From assembly GCA_900545275.1 (NCBI GenBank), contig UQYG01000009.1, forward strand, positions 1 through 64,000: a stretch of DNA of 64,000 bases, written 5' to 3'. Under the pieces are notes generated by a model. That model saw only the letters and a program-made list of their open reading frames with translations, had not been told where the DNA came from and did not search any database. The DNA is from an uncultured Sutterella sp. (GTDB lineage Bacteria > Pseudomonadota > Gammaproteobacteria > Burkholderiales > Burkholderiaceae_F). This document shows, one piece after another, positions 48,422-56,516 of this stretch; position 1 is the stretch's first letter, and each line of letters begins with the position of its first letter. The position numbers and the translations under genes were made by a program.

Positions 48422-49669
48422 ATGGCAGAGGATGATGAAGTGGTAGAAAGCGAATGGAAGTCCCTCTTGGATGCCTTGCCCGACACCCGGCTTCTCGTGC
48501 GGGAGGACCGCACCGTGGCCTATGCCAACCGAGCCTTTCGGGAGCGGTACGGCTATTCGACGGTGGAGGGCAGACGCTGCCACGAACTGATTTTTCACGA
48601 CGCACAGCCTTGTGACGCTTCGGGACGAGGCTGTCCCCTTTTTGAGGCGGGCCTCAGGGACTCCGCGGTTTGTCACCACAAAATTCCGGGCCCCATGGGG
48701 GTTCGGTACGTGGAAACGGAGCTCTCGCCCGTACGCGGCGCGGACGGCAGGGTGCGTCTCTTCATGGAGCGCGTTTCGGAATCGCGCGGCCGCGGCATGC
48801 GCACCGGGGACGAAGCGGTGGCTCAGTCCCGCCGTCTTGCCGGCGTGCTCGAGAAAATCGCGGCCCGCGCTTCCGACGACGCTCCCGTCGTGTTCGTGGG
48901 GGAGAAGGGAGCGGGCAAAGCGCTTTTCGCTCGTCTGCTTCACGAAAATGGACGCCGCGCCGCCAGGCCCTTCGTCTCGCTTTCCTGCCGTCACCTGACG
49001 GCGGACGATCTGGAACGGGAGTTGCTCGGCGACGGCTCGAATCCGGGGCTTCTCGACACCGCCTCGGGCGGCACGCTCTTTTTGTCCGAAGTCGATCGTC
49101 TCGATCCTTCGCTCTACGAATTGGTTCTCGATCTCGCCGTGCAGCGTGCGTATAGGGCCCGCGGTGCGTCGCAGATTCATTTCTCCCGCCTGCGAATCGT
49201 TTTTTCCTGCGAACGCTTCGACGCGTCGCGCGCCTTTCCGAAGTCCTTCCTCTATGCGCTTGCGCCCTACGTCATCCGCATCCCTCCGCTTCGCGAGAGA
49301 CTCGAGGACGTTCCGTTCATCGCTTCGCGCTTTCTTTCGGAGCGGTGCGGAAAGACGATGTCGGAGGAGGCCTCCCTTGCGTTGCTCTCGCATCCTTGGC
49401 CGGGAAATCTTCCCGAACTCGAAGCGGTGCTGCAAACGGCTGCCTTCGCCGCGAGCGGCCCCGTCGTCGGTCGAGAGGATTTGGAGAGGTCCCTGCGGTA
49501 CATTACCGAAACCTGCGGCGAAAAGAAGCCAGGCGAAACGCCGGACCTTGCGGCACTCGCCGCAGGATGGCGAGGCTCCCGAGCGGAACTCGCACGCTTC
49601 GTTGGAATCAGCGAAAGAACTCTGTATCGAAAACTTCGCGCCGCAAACGGCCGAAAAGAGGTGTCGTGA
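48422..49669 (+). CDS. PAS-AAA+-Fis regulator lacking the sigma54 contact loop
   Basis: A 415-residue protein from ATG 48422 (ATG 48305 would give 454). The PAS domain spans about 12-115 and has Cys53, Cys64, Cys71 and Cys84 followed by two His. The AAA+ domain resembles NtrC-type activators: Walker A GEKGAGKALFARLLHENG, Walker B GGTLFLSEVDRL, arginine finger PLRERLEDVPFIASRFL. The GAFTGA loop is missing, with only about ten residues between LLGDGSNPG and GGTLFL, and the Walker B Asp is Ser. A Fis HTH ends it (AELARFVGISERTLYRKLRA). Probably TyrR-like, not a sigma54 activator; divergent from the cyd operon. Confidence 0.85.
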   Translation: MAEDDEVVESEWKSLLDALPDTRLLVREDRTVAYANRAFRERYGYSTVEGRRCHELIFHDAQPCDASGRGCPLFEAGLRDSAVCHHKIPGPMGVRYVETELSPVRGADGRVRLFMERVSESRGRGMRTGDEAVAQSRRLAGVLEKIAARASDDAPVVFVGEKGAGKALFARLLHENGRRAARPFVSLSCRHLTADDLERELLGDGSNPGLLDTASGGTLFLSEVDRLDPSLYELVLDLAVQRAYRARGASQIHFSRLRIVFSCERFDASRAFPKSFLYALAPYVIRIPPLRERLEDVPFIASRFLSERCGKTMSEEASLALLSHPWPGNLPELEAVLQTAAFAASGPVVGREDLERSLRYITETCGEKKPGETPDLAALAAGWRGSRAELARFVGISERTLYRKLRAANGRKEVS

Positions 49670-49671
49670 AA

Positions 49672-50595
49672 ATGGAAGCCTACCGTGATGAATTGGCGTT
49701 TGAACTCGTACCCGGAGAGAAAAGGTTCGTCGTCGAGGGCAAGGGCGTGAAACTCTGCGCTGCGGTGAAAAATCCGCCCGGAGCGCCGCGCGGCACGCTT
49801 TTCTTTCTGCATGGCGTGGCGTCCAACGCCAGTCGATGGGAAGAATTCGTGGAGACGACTCCGATCGGCGCCGACTGGCGCCTCATCCGCTACGATCTGC
49901 GCGGACACGGCGCGAGCGTCACCGCCCGGCCGCCCGTCATTGAGCGTCACGTCGAGGACGTGCTCGCCGTCATGGATGCGGCCGGGGTTGACCGCTGCGT
50001 ATTGGTGGGTCACAGTCTCGGGGGGCACATCGCCATGTATGCGCTCGCTCAACATCCCGAACGCTTTGAGGGGGCGATTCTTCTGGATCCTCTTGTGACC
50101 GAGGCGCTTACGGAAAAGGCGGAGGATTTCAAGAAACGTCGTCCGCTCGTGCGCTTCCTGGAGATCTGCGGACGCATCGCGAACGCCGTCGGGTTACGCA
50201 GGAAGCTGCCGCACTACAGTCTTCGCCGGCACGACGAAGTGGCCCGCGGGATGCTCGCCAAGGGCGGCGTCGCGCTCGAAGCCTTCATTCGTGAATTTTC
50301 CGCGCCGACCAAGGATCTTGGCCACATCCACCTCGCTTACTACGCGCGGGATCTCTTGGAAACGGGGCGGCCGAGTCCCGATCTTTCCGGACTGCAGCTG
50401 CCCGTTCTGGTCGTCACCTCGTCGGCGGGCAGCTTTACCGATCCCGACCGCCTTGCCGCGTGGGCGCATCGTCTGCCGCGCGGCAGCGCCACGTCGGTTC
50501 AGTGTCTCCACTGGCCTATGACCGAATGTCCCGGCGACGTGGGCAGGGAAATGATCCGGTGGCTGAACGCCGAATTTCCCGAGCCGCGGAACTGA
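49672..50595 (+). CDS. Alpha/beta hydrolase
   Basis: A 307-residue alpha/beta-hydrolase-fold protein. The oxyanion region is TLFFLHGVASNASRWEEFV, the nucleophile elbow GHSLGGH, the likely acidic residue is in the SSAGSFTDPDRL segment, and the catalytic His in CLHWPMTECP. The substrate cannot be told from sequence. The ATG at 49672 lies two bases after the regulator stop; a GTG at 49666 overlapping that stop is the alternative. Co-transcription with the regulator is likely. Confidence 0.82.
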   Translation: MEAYRDELAFELVPGEKRFVVEGKGVKLCAAVKNPPGAPRGTLFFLHGVASNASRWEEFVETTPIGADWRLIRYDLRGHGASVTARPPVIERHVEDVLAVMDAAGVDRCVLVGHSLGGHIAMYALAQHPERFEGAILLDPLVTEALTEKAEDFKKRRPLVRFLEICGRIANAVGLRRKLPHYSLRRHDEVARGMLAKGGVALEAFIREFSAPTKDLGHIHLAYYARDLLETGRPSPDLSGLQLPVLVVTSSAGSFTDPDRLAAWAHRLPRGSATSVQCLHWPMTECPGDVGREMIRWLNAEFPEPRN

Positions 50596-50599
50596 AGCA

Positions 50600-50631
50600 A
50601 AAAAAGAGCGGCGCGTGGAAACGCGCCGCTC
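50600..50631. terminator. Bidirectional terminator between hydrolase and DUF1801-like gene
   Basis: 11-bp perfect stem (50606-50616 with 50621-50631) closed by GGAA. On the minus strand it is followed by seven T, so it best serves the DUF1801-like gene. Confidence 0.82.
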
Positions 50632-50651
50632 GGATTCAAAATGCGAAAACG

Positions 50652-51137
50652 TCAGCTTTCCTTCGGGTCGTCCTGACTTTCCGTGCCGCGGTTGATGCGC
50701 ACGATGGGAGGCGCTACGGCCAGGGTTTCCTCCTTGATGCCCCACATCTCGACGAGCTCTTCCTGCGTGGGGATGTGTCCCTGCGGGTTTTTGCGGCGGA
50801 CCGCCAGCGAGAGACGCACGATCTTTTCCACCACGTCGAGCGGCATGCAGTTGAGGTCGGTGAATTCGGCGCAGCAACGCTCCGTATTGATCGTCTTGAA
50901 CTTGTCCTTGAGTTCTTCGATGACGGAGCGTTCCGCGGCGTAGAGGCGAAGCGACTTTTCCAGGGATTCGACGGCGAAGATGGGCGCGCCGTCGAGCTCG
51001 TAAAAAGCGATGCCGAAACGCATGCTTTCACGCACGCCGCGGGCGGAACGACGGATCATGCTGCAGACGCGGGCCATGGCGACTCGGCGCTCGTTGGGCA
51101 GGCTTTGCAGATAACCGCCAACAGTGGTAGGAACCAT
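50652..51137 (-). CDS. DUF1801-like (YdhG/iron-chaperone fold) protein
   Basis: A 161-residue protein. The core GYLQSLPNERRVAMARVCSM, RESMRFGIAFYELDGAPIFA, and a helix ending with DLNCMPLDVVEKIVR resemble DUF1801 proteins, which share a fold with bacterial frataxin-like chaperones. The C-terminal 40 residues, including GHIPTQEELVEMWGIKEE, are not part of that domain and I do not recognise them. Function is unknown; similarity is moderate. Confidence 0.55.
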   Translation of the reverse strand: MVPTTVGGYLQSLPNERRVAMARVCSMIRRSARGVRESMRFGIAFYELDGAPIFAVESLEKSLRLYAAERSVIEELKDKFKTINTERCCAEFTDLNCMPLDVVEKIVRLSLAVRRKNPQGHIPTQEELVEMWGIKEETLAVAPPIVRINRGTESQDDPKES

Positions 51138-51219
51138 TCCGATCTCTCCAACGGTAAAGTAAGACCATTAATTTTACCAAATTTGACGAGTCCACTCCGA
51201 ACGTACGGTCGAAGAGAGA

Positions 51220-51705
51220 TCAGCGGTAGACGATGAACCGCGCCGAGAAGGGAACGCGAAGCGTGGTGTCCCGCTGCGACGCCGAACAGGACGTCAGAGG
51301 CATGCCGCCCGTCGTACGGATTCGGGTGAGGTAGCGTACGCCTCGCAGAGCGCCCGAGGCGGCGCTTCGGTCCACAAGGTAGCGTACGTCGCCTGCGTTG
51401 CGGCCCGTGGCTGCGGAGAGACTCTTCTCTACGTGCGCGGCGACGGAGGAGCCGTCCCGGTGAGTGAGCGTGAGGTTCCCCGAAAGCGTGGCGACGGTTT
51501 CGCGATGCTCGTTCGCAAGCGTTCCGCTCTGCGAGACGAAGCGCCAGAAGAAGCCCTTATCGTCATAGTCGCAGCGGAAGGTCATTTTTCCTTCGAGCTG
51601 CCAGCTGTAGACGGCGACGCTTGCGTCGAACGGATCCGATTTCATCGGCAGAAGGCTACAGCCGCCGAGGGCGAGGGCAAGTGCGAGCGGAAAAAGACGA
51701 CGCAT
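51220..51705 (-). CDS. Lipoprotein with a DUF3455-like domain
   Basis: A 161-residue protein. The signal MRRLFPLALALALGGC contains a lipobox LGGC at about residue 16, so it is likely lipid-anchored. The mature part has WQLEGKMTFRCDYDDKGFFW, LTHRDGSSVAAHVEKSL and YLTRIRTTGGMPLTSC, a pattern like DUF3455 with a C-terminal Cys. No role is known. It is transcribed away from the 2-oxoacid oxidoreductase cluster. Confidence 0.55.
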   Translation of the reverse strand: MRRLFPLALALALGGCSLLPMKSDPFDASVAVYSWQLEGKMTFRCDYDDKGFFWRFVSQSGTLANEHRETVATLSGNLTLTHRDGSSVAAHVEKSLSAATGRNAGDVRYLVDRSAASGALRGVRYLTRIRTTGGMPLTSCSASQRDTTLRVPFSARFIVYR

Positions 51706-51787
51706 GGGATGCTCCGAAAGAGGGAGGGATAGGCCTAACAGTCTACTTGGAAAAGGTGAGAGACACGAGGGCAAATTTTCGAGATAC

Positions 51788-51816
51788 TTGATAGAGTTTG
51801 CATACTTTTCCATAAG
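51788..51816 (+). promoter_or_regulatory. Candidate promoter of the 2-oxoacid oxidoreductase operon
   Basis: TTGATA (51788-51793, 5/6) and CATAAG (51811-51816, 4/6) with a 17-base spacer, in an AT-rich gap about 75 bases before the first gene. Confidence 0.4.
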
Positions 51817-51891
51817 AACAGGACCCGACTCCTTCCCCGTGCTCCACGAAGGGGAGGACGACGGTTTTTCATTGACTCTAAGGAGATCGCA

Positions 51892-52470
51892 GTGTTTCAA
51901 ATTCGAATTCACGGTCGCGGGGGCCAGGGAGTGGTCACTGCGGCGGAAATGCTTGCTCTCGCGGGCTTCATGGAGGGCCACATGGCGCAGGCGTTTCCGA
52001 GCTTCGGATCGGAACGAACCGGAGCGCCCGTGGTGGCTTTTGCCCGCCTCTCGTCTCAGGAAATCCGACTGCGGGAACCGGTGCTCGAACCCGACGTCGT
52101 TCTGATTCAGGACCGCACGCTGCTCGACAGCGTGGATGTGTTCGGCGGACTTAAAGCCGAAGGCTACGTTCTCATCAATTCCTCCCAATCCGTGGAGGCG
52201 CTCGGTCTTGAGGATCTCGCCGGCCGCCTTCCCGCGGGGCACGTCCTCACCGTCCCCGCCACGCGCTATGCGCTTGAAAAGATCGGTCGTCCCCTGCCCG
52301 GCGCCGGGATGTTGGCGGGCTTCGCCGCCATGACCGGCATGATGAAGCTCGAAAGCGTGCAGGCGGCTTACAACGAAAAGTTCTCCGGCCGAGTGGCGCA
52401 GGCCAATGCGGAAGTGGCCGCACTTGCCTACGAATCGATCATCCGTCAATTGGGAGGAGAGCATGCTTAA
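51892..52470 (+). CDS. 2-oxoacid:acceptor oxidoreductase gamma subunit
   Basis: A 192-residue subunit of a pyruvate/2-ketoisovalerate-type oxidoreductase. It starts FQIRIHGRGGQGVVTAAEML and has FPSFGSERTGAPVVAFARLS, both diagnostic. This domain binds CoA-linked or structural parts of the enzyme. Start is GTG at 51892 with AAGGAG nicely spaced. It overlaps the alpha-subunit gene by eight bases. First gene of the operon. Confidence 0.92.
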   Translation: MFQIRIHGRGGQGVVTAAEMLALAGFMEGHMAQAFPSFGSERTGAPVVAFARLSSQEIRLREPVLEPDVVLIQDRTLLDSVDVFGGLKAEGYVLINSSQSVEALGLEDLAGRLPAGHVLTVPATRYALEKIGRPLPGAGMLAGFAAMTGMMKLESVQAAYNEKFSGRVAQANAEVAALAYESIIRQLGGEHA

Positions 52471-53728
52471 ACAGCTTGAGGGCAGCCAGGGCGTCGCACA
52501 GGCCGTGGCATTGTGTCGTCCGGACGTCGTCTGCGCCTATCCGATTTCGCCGCAGACGCACATCGTGGAAAATCTGGGGCTTCTCTGCCGCAAGGGTGTT
52601 CTGCAGAATTGCGAGTACATCAACGTCGAAAGTGAATTTGCGGCGATGTCGGTCGCAATCGGCGCCTCCGTCGCGGGCGGACGCGCTTACACGGCAACGG
52701 CGAGCCAGGGGCTTCTCTTTATGGTCGAGGCCGTATACAACGCGGGCGGTCTCGGTTTGCCGATCGTCATGACGGTCGCCAACCGCGCCATCGGTGCGCC
52801 CATCAACATCTGGAACGATCACTCCGACTCGATGAGTCAACGCGACAGCGGGTGGCTGCAACTCTTTGCGGAAACCAATCAGGAGGCCGTGGACCTGCAT
52901 ATCCAAGCCTTCCGCATCGCCGAGGAACTCTCCCTGCCCGTGATGGTCTGCATGGACGGCTTCGTTCTGACGCACGCCTTCGAACGGATGGACATTCCCG
53001 AACAGGCGGAGGTGGACGCGTTCCTGCCGCCCTACGAACCGCGTCAGCAGCTCGATCCCGCCAATCCTTACTCGATCGGCGCGATGGTCGGTCCCGAGGC
53101 CTTCACCGAGGTTCGCTATCTTGCCCACCGCAAGATGTGCGAGGCGGTCGGCACGGTCGAGCGCGTCGCCAAGGAATTTCGCGAGCGCTTCGGGCGCGAG
53201 TCGGGCGGGCTGGTCTCGAGCTATCGCATGGACGACGCCGAAGTGGCGGTGTTCGCCATGGGGTCGCTCCTCGGGACGATCAAGGACACGGTCGACGAAA
53301 TGCGTGAACAGGGCGTCAAGATCGGCGTCGTGGGCCTGAAGTGCTATCGCCCCTTCCCGTTTGAGGCGGTGAGAAAGGCGCTTGCGAACGTTCGTGCGGT
53401 CGTCGTGATCGAACGCATGGTGAGCGCGGGCTGCGGCGGTGCTCTGGAACTCGACGTCATGCGGGCCCTTCGCGGCCTCGATGTCACGCAGCACTCCGTC
53501 ATCGCGGGGCTCGGCGGCCGGGCCGTGACGAAGGCTTCCCTGCACAAGGTCTTTGCGGAAGCCGTGAGCGGCAGTCTGCCGACCGAAACTTATTTCCTGG
53601 ATCTCGACGTCGAACTCGTGGAGCGTCAACTCGAGCGCGAAGCGAAAGCTCGGCACACCGGCCCTCTGCCCGAGGCGCTCAATCGGGACGTGAATGACCG
53701 CAAACTCGCTCGCGGCGAGGAGATTTGA
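52463..53728 (+). CDS. 2-oxoacid:acceptor oxidoreductase alpha subunit
   Basis: A 421-residue alpha subunit. Conserved stretches include EGSQGVAQAVALCRPDVVCA, YPISPQTHIVENL, ESEFAAMSVAIGASVAGGRA and TATASQGLLFMVEAVYNAGG, typical of POR/VOR alpha chains that hold the substrate and pyrimidine-side TPP contacts. The second domain, about residues 250-400, includes VGLKCYRPFPFEAVRKAL. The ATG at 52463 overlaps the gamma gene. The true 2-oxoacid cannot be named from motifs alone. Confidence 0.92.
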   Translation: MLKQLEGSQGVAQAVALCRPDVVCAYPISPQTHIVENLGLLCRKGVLQNCEYINVESEFAAMSVAIGASVAGGRAYTATASQGLLFMVEAVYNAGGLGLPIVMTVANRAIGAPINIWNDHSDSMSQRDSGWLQLFAETNQEAVDLHIQAFRIAEELSLPVMVCMDGFVLTHAFERMDIPEQAEVDAFLPPYEPRQQLDPANPYSIGAMVGPEAFTEVRYLAHRKMCEAVGTVERVAKEFRERFGRESGGLVSSYRMDDAEVAVFAMGSLLGTIKDTVDEMREQGVKIGVVGLKCYRPFPFEAVRKALANVRAVVVIERMVSAGCGGALELDVMRALRGLDVTQHSVIAGLGGRAVTKASLHKVFAEAVSGSLPTETYFLDLDVELVERQLEREAKARHTGPLPEALNRDVNDRKLARGEEI

Positions 53729-53730
53729 GA

Positions 53731-54798
53731 ATGTCGGAAAATCTGATTCATTTCTATCAGACGGGCACCTACACCGTCGGCAACCGTCTGTTGTCGCCCG
53801 AGGAACGTTCGGGACAGGCGATGATGGACCGAAACAATTCGCTCACTTCCGGGCACCGTGCCTGTCAGGGATGCGGCGAGGCGCTCGGCGCCCGCTACGC
53901 CGTGGACGCTGCCGTGCGCGCCACGGGCGGCAATGTTGCGGCCTGCAACGCGACGGGCTGTCTTGAAGTCTTTTCGACGCCCTATCCCGAAACGAGCTGG
54001 CGACTTCCCTGGTTCCACTCGCTTTTCGGCAATACTGCCGCGGTCGCGACCGGGATGGCGGCGGCCTTCCGCATGCGCGCCCGCCGCGCGGGCAAGGAGG
54101 CCGAGGCCACGCGCGTCATCGCCATGGGCGGTGACGGCGGCACGACCGACATCGGTTTCGGGTGCCTTTCGGGCATGTTCGAGCGCAACGACGATGTGCT
54201 CTACATCTGCTACGACAACGAGGCCTACATGAATACGGGCGTTCAGCGTTCGTCTGCGACGCCGCCCGCCGCCCGCACCGCCACGACGCAGATCGCCGGC
54301 GACGAGCCCGGCAATCAGTGGGGACAGGGCAAGGACGTTCCCCTGATCGCGATGGCCCACGGCATCCCGTACGTCGCCACCGCGACGGTGGCGGACCTGC
54401 GCGATCTCGAGCGCAAGGTCACGAAGGCCATGTCGATGCACGGAGCCCGATACATTCACATTTTGGTTCCCTGCCCGCTCGGCTGGGGCGCCGCCTCCGG
54501 ACAGACGATCCATCTCGCGCGCCTTGCGCAGCAGACGGGACTTTTCCCCGTCTTCGAGGCCGAGTACGGAGAGGTGACGCACGTCAGTCACATTCGCCGT
54601 CAGGAACCCGTGGAGAGCTACCTGAAGCTCCAGAAGCGCTTTGCGCATCTTTTCGGCAAGAAGGCCGATCCCGAGGTGCTCGCCCGCATCCAGGCCATGG
54701 CCGACCGGAACATCGAAAAATTCGGACTTCTGGCCGAAGAGGACGAGGAAATGATCCCCGTCGCCATTCAGGCCGACGAACGTTCGCACAAGATCTAA
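53731..54798 (+). CDS. 2-oxoacid:acceptor oxidoreductase beta subunit (TPP-binding)
   Basis: A 355-residue beta subunit. It has CQGCGEALGARYAVDAA, FSTPYPETSWRLPWFHSLFG and the TPP-Mg motif GGDGGTTDIGFGCLSGMFER, then YDNEAYMNTGVQRSSATPPA. The NEAYMNTG-QRSSATP block is that of pyruvate/2-ketoisovalerate enzymes. The ATG at 53731 follows GGAG and lies two bases after the alpha stop. The catalytic core is thus gamma-alpha-beta, like archaeal-type four-subunit enzymes. Confidence 0.92.
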   Translation: MSENLIHFYQTGTYTVGNRLLSPEERSGQAMMDRNNSLTSGHRACQGCGEALGARYAVDAAVRATGGNVAACNATGCLEVFSTPYPETSWRLPWFHSLFGNTAAVATGMAAAFRMRARRAGKEAEATRVIAMGGDGGTTDIGFGCLSGMFERNDDVLYICYDNEAYMNTGVQRSSATPPAARTATTQIAGDEPGNQWGQGKDVPLIAMAHGIPYVATATVADLRDLERKVTKAMSMHGARYIHILVPCPLGWGAASGQTIHLARLAQQTGLFPVFEAEYGEVTHVSHIRRQEPVESYLKLQKRFAHLFGKKADPEVLARIQAMADRNIEKFGLLAEEDEEMIPVAIQADERSHKI

Positions 54799-54812
54799 AG
54801 GGAAGTGACATC

Positions 54813-56435
54813 GTGACCAAACCTTTTGCTATTACTTTGGACGTCGGTTCGTCCCTGGCGAACCGCACCGGATCGTGGCGTACGGTCAAGCCCGTCTACG
54901 TGAACCGTCTGCCGCCCTGCAACGCCAAGTGCCCCGCGGGGGAACAGTGCCAGGCGTGGCTCTTTCACGCCGAAAGCGGCGACTACCGCGGCGCCTGGGA
55001 AAAGATCACGGAAGACAATCCCTTCCCCGCCTGCATGGGCCGCGTCTGTTACCACACCTGTGAATCCGCCTGCAACCGCGGAGAACTCGACGAGAGCGTC
55101 GGCATCAACGCGGTCGAACGCTTCCTGGGCGACCGTGCGTTGGAAAAGGGGTGGGCCTTTGAAAAGCCCGCGAAGAAGACCGGCAAGCGCGTCCTCGTCG
55201 TTGGTTCGGGTCCGGCGGGCCTTTCCGCGGCGTACCACCTCGCCCGCATGGGGCACGACGTGCACGTCGTGGAGTCGTCCGAACAGGCGGGCGGCATGAT
55301 GCGCTACGGCATTCCGAAGTACCGCCTGCCGCGCGAAATCCTCGACCGTGAAATCGCTCGCATCGAAGCGCTCGGCGTGGAGATCGAAACGGGCCGCGAA
55401 GTGAAGAACCTCGCCGAAGAGATGGAAAAGGGCCGCTACGACGCCGTTTTCCTCGGGGTCGGCGCGAGTCTCGCCCGACGCGCCTACATCCCGACGGGGG
55501 ACGCCGCGCACGTGTTGGATGCCGTATCGGTTCTGCGGAGCATGGAAGGGGAGGAACCCGCCATGCTCGGACGCCGCGTGGTCGTCTACGGCGGCGGCAA
55601 CACGGCCGTCGACGTGGCTCGTTCCGTGCGCCGCATGGGGGCGGAACCCATCATGGTGTACCGTCGCACGCGCGACAAGGCGCCGGCGCACGAGTTTGAA
55701 ATCGAGGAGGCGCTCGAAGAAGGCGTGTCGATGAAGTGGCTCTCGACCATTGCCGGGGCCGACGCCGGGGAAATCCGCATCGAAAAGATGCGCCTGGACG
55801 AAAACGGCTATCCCCAGCCCACGGGCGAATACGAAACGATTGCCGCCGACAGCGTGGTGCTCGCCCTCGGACAGGAAACCAATCTCTCCTTCCTCGAAGG
55901 GATGGACGGTCTGAAGATGGACCGCGGTGAAGTCGTGGTGGACGCGCACATGATGACGAGCCGGCCCGGCGTTTTCGCGGGCGGCGACATGGTTCCGGGT
56001 GAGCGCAACGTCACGGTCGCGATCGGTCACGGCAAACGCGCCGCCCGCGCCATGGACGCCTGGCTGCGGGGGGAAGCTCCGGTGGAAGAAAAGCCCGCCG
56101 CCCCCGCCACGTTCGCCCGTCTCAACACGTGGTACTACGCCGACGCGCCCAAGCAGATCCGTCCGCACCTCGACATGATCCGCCGTCAGACCACGTTCGA
56201 CGAGGTTCTGCAGGGGCTCTCCGAAGAGAACGCCCTTTTTGAGGCGCGCCGCTGCATGTCCTGCGGCAACTGCTTTGAGTGCGACAACTGCTACGGGGTC
56301 TGTCCCGACAATGCGGTGATCAAACTCGGTCCCGGCAAAAAGTTCGCCATCAACTACGACTACTGCAAGGGCTGCGGCATCTGTGCGCAGGAATGCCCGT
56401 GCGGTGCCATCGACATGGTGAGCGAAGACATCTGA
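54813..56435 (+). CDS. GltD-like FAD/NAD(P) oxidoreductase fused to a 2[4Fe-4S] ferredoxin
   Basis: A 540-residue fusion starting at GTG 54813. The N-terminal Fe-S segment (about 25-100) has CNAKCPAGEQCQAWLFH and CMGRVCYHTCESACNRG. The FAD fold is VLVVGSGPAGLSAAYHL, the NAD(P) fold VVYGGGNTAVDVARSV with VYRRTRDKAPAHEFE. The last 85 residues hold a delta-type ferredoxin: CMSCGNCFECDNCYGVCP and YCKGCGICAQECPCGAI. It probably passes electrons from the oxoacid enzyme to NAD(P), replacing separate delta and flavoprotein subunits. Same operon, 14 bases after the beta gene. Confidence 0.88.
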   Translation: MTKPFAITLDVGSSLANRTGSWRTVKPVYVNRLPPCNAKCPAGEQCQAWLFHAESGDYRGAWEKITEDNPFPACMGRVCYHTCESACNRGELDESVGINAVERFLGDRALEKGWAFEKPAKKTGKRVLVVGSGPAGLSAAYHLARMGHDVHVVESSEQAGGMMRYGIPKYRLPREILDREIARIEALGVEIETGREVKNLAEEMEKGRYDAVFLGVGASLARRAYIPTGDAAHVLDAVSVLRSMEGEEPAMLGRRVVVYGGGNTAVDVARSVRRMGAEPIMVYRRTRDKAPAHEFEIEEALEEGVSMKWLSTIAGADAGEIRIEKMRLDENGYPQPTGEYETIAADSVVLALGQETNLSFLEGMDGLKMDRGEVVVDAHMMTSRPGVFAGGDMVPGERNVTVAIGHGKRAARAMDAWLRGEAPVEEKPAAPATFARLNTWYYADAPKQIRPHLDMIRRQTTFDEVLQGLSEENALFEARRCMSCGNCFECDNCYGVCPDNAVIKLGPGKKFAINYDYCKGCGICAQECPCGAIDMVSEDI

Positions 56436-56454
56436 GGACGCTCGGCGCACAACG

Positions 56455-56497
56455 AAAACCCGCCTGCGGAGCCGAAAGGTTTTCCGGGCGGGTTTTT
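56455..56497. terminator. Terminator after the 2-oxoacid oxidoreductase operon
   Basis: AAAACCCGCC (56455-56464) pairs with GGCGGGTTTT (56487-56496); an inner CGGA/TCCG-type helix adds stability, and T follow. A run on the other strand also fits the convergent MFS gene. Confidence 0.87.
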
Positions 56498-56516
56498 CGT
56501 TTGTCGTCGGACCGGA

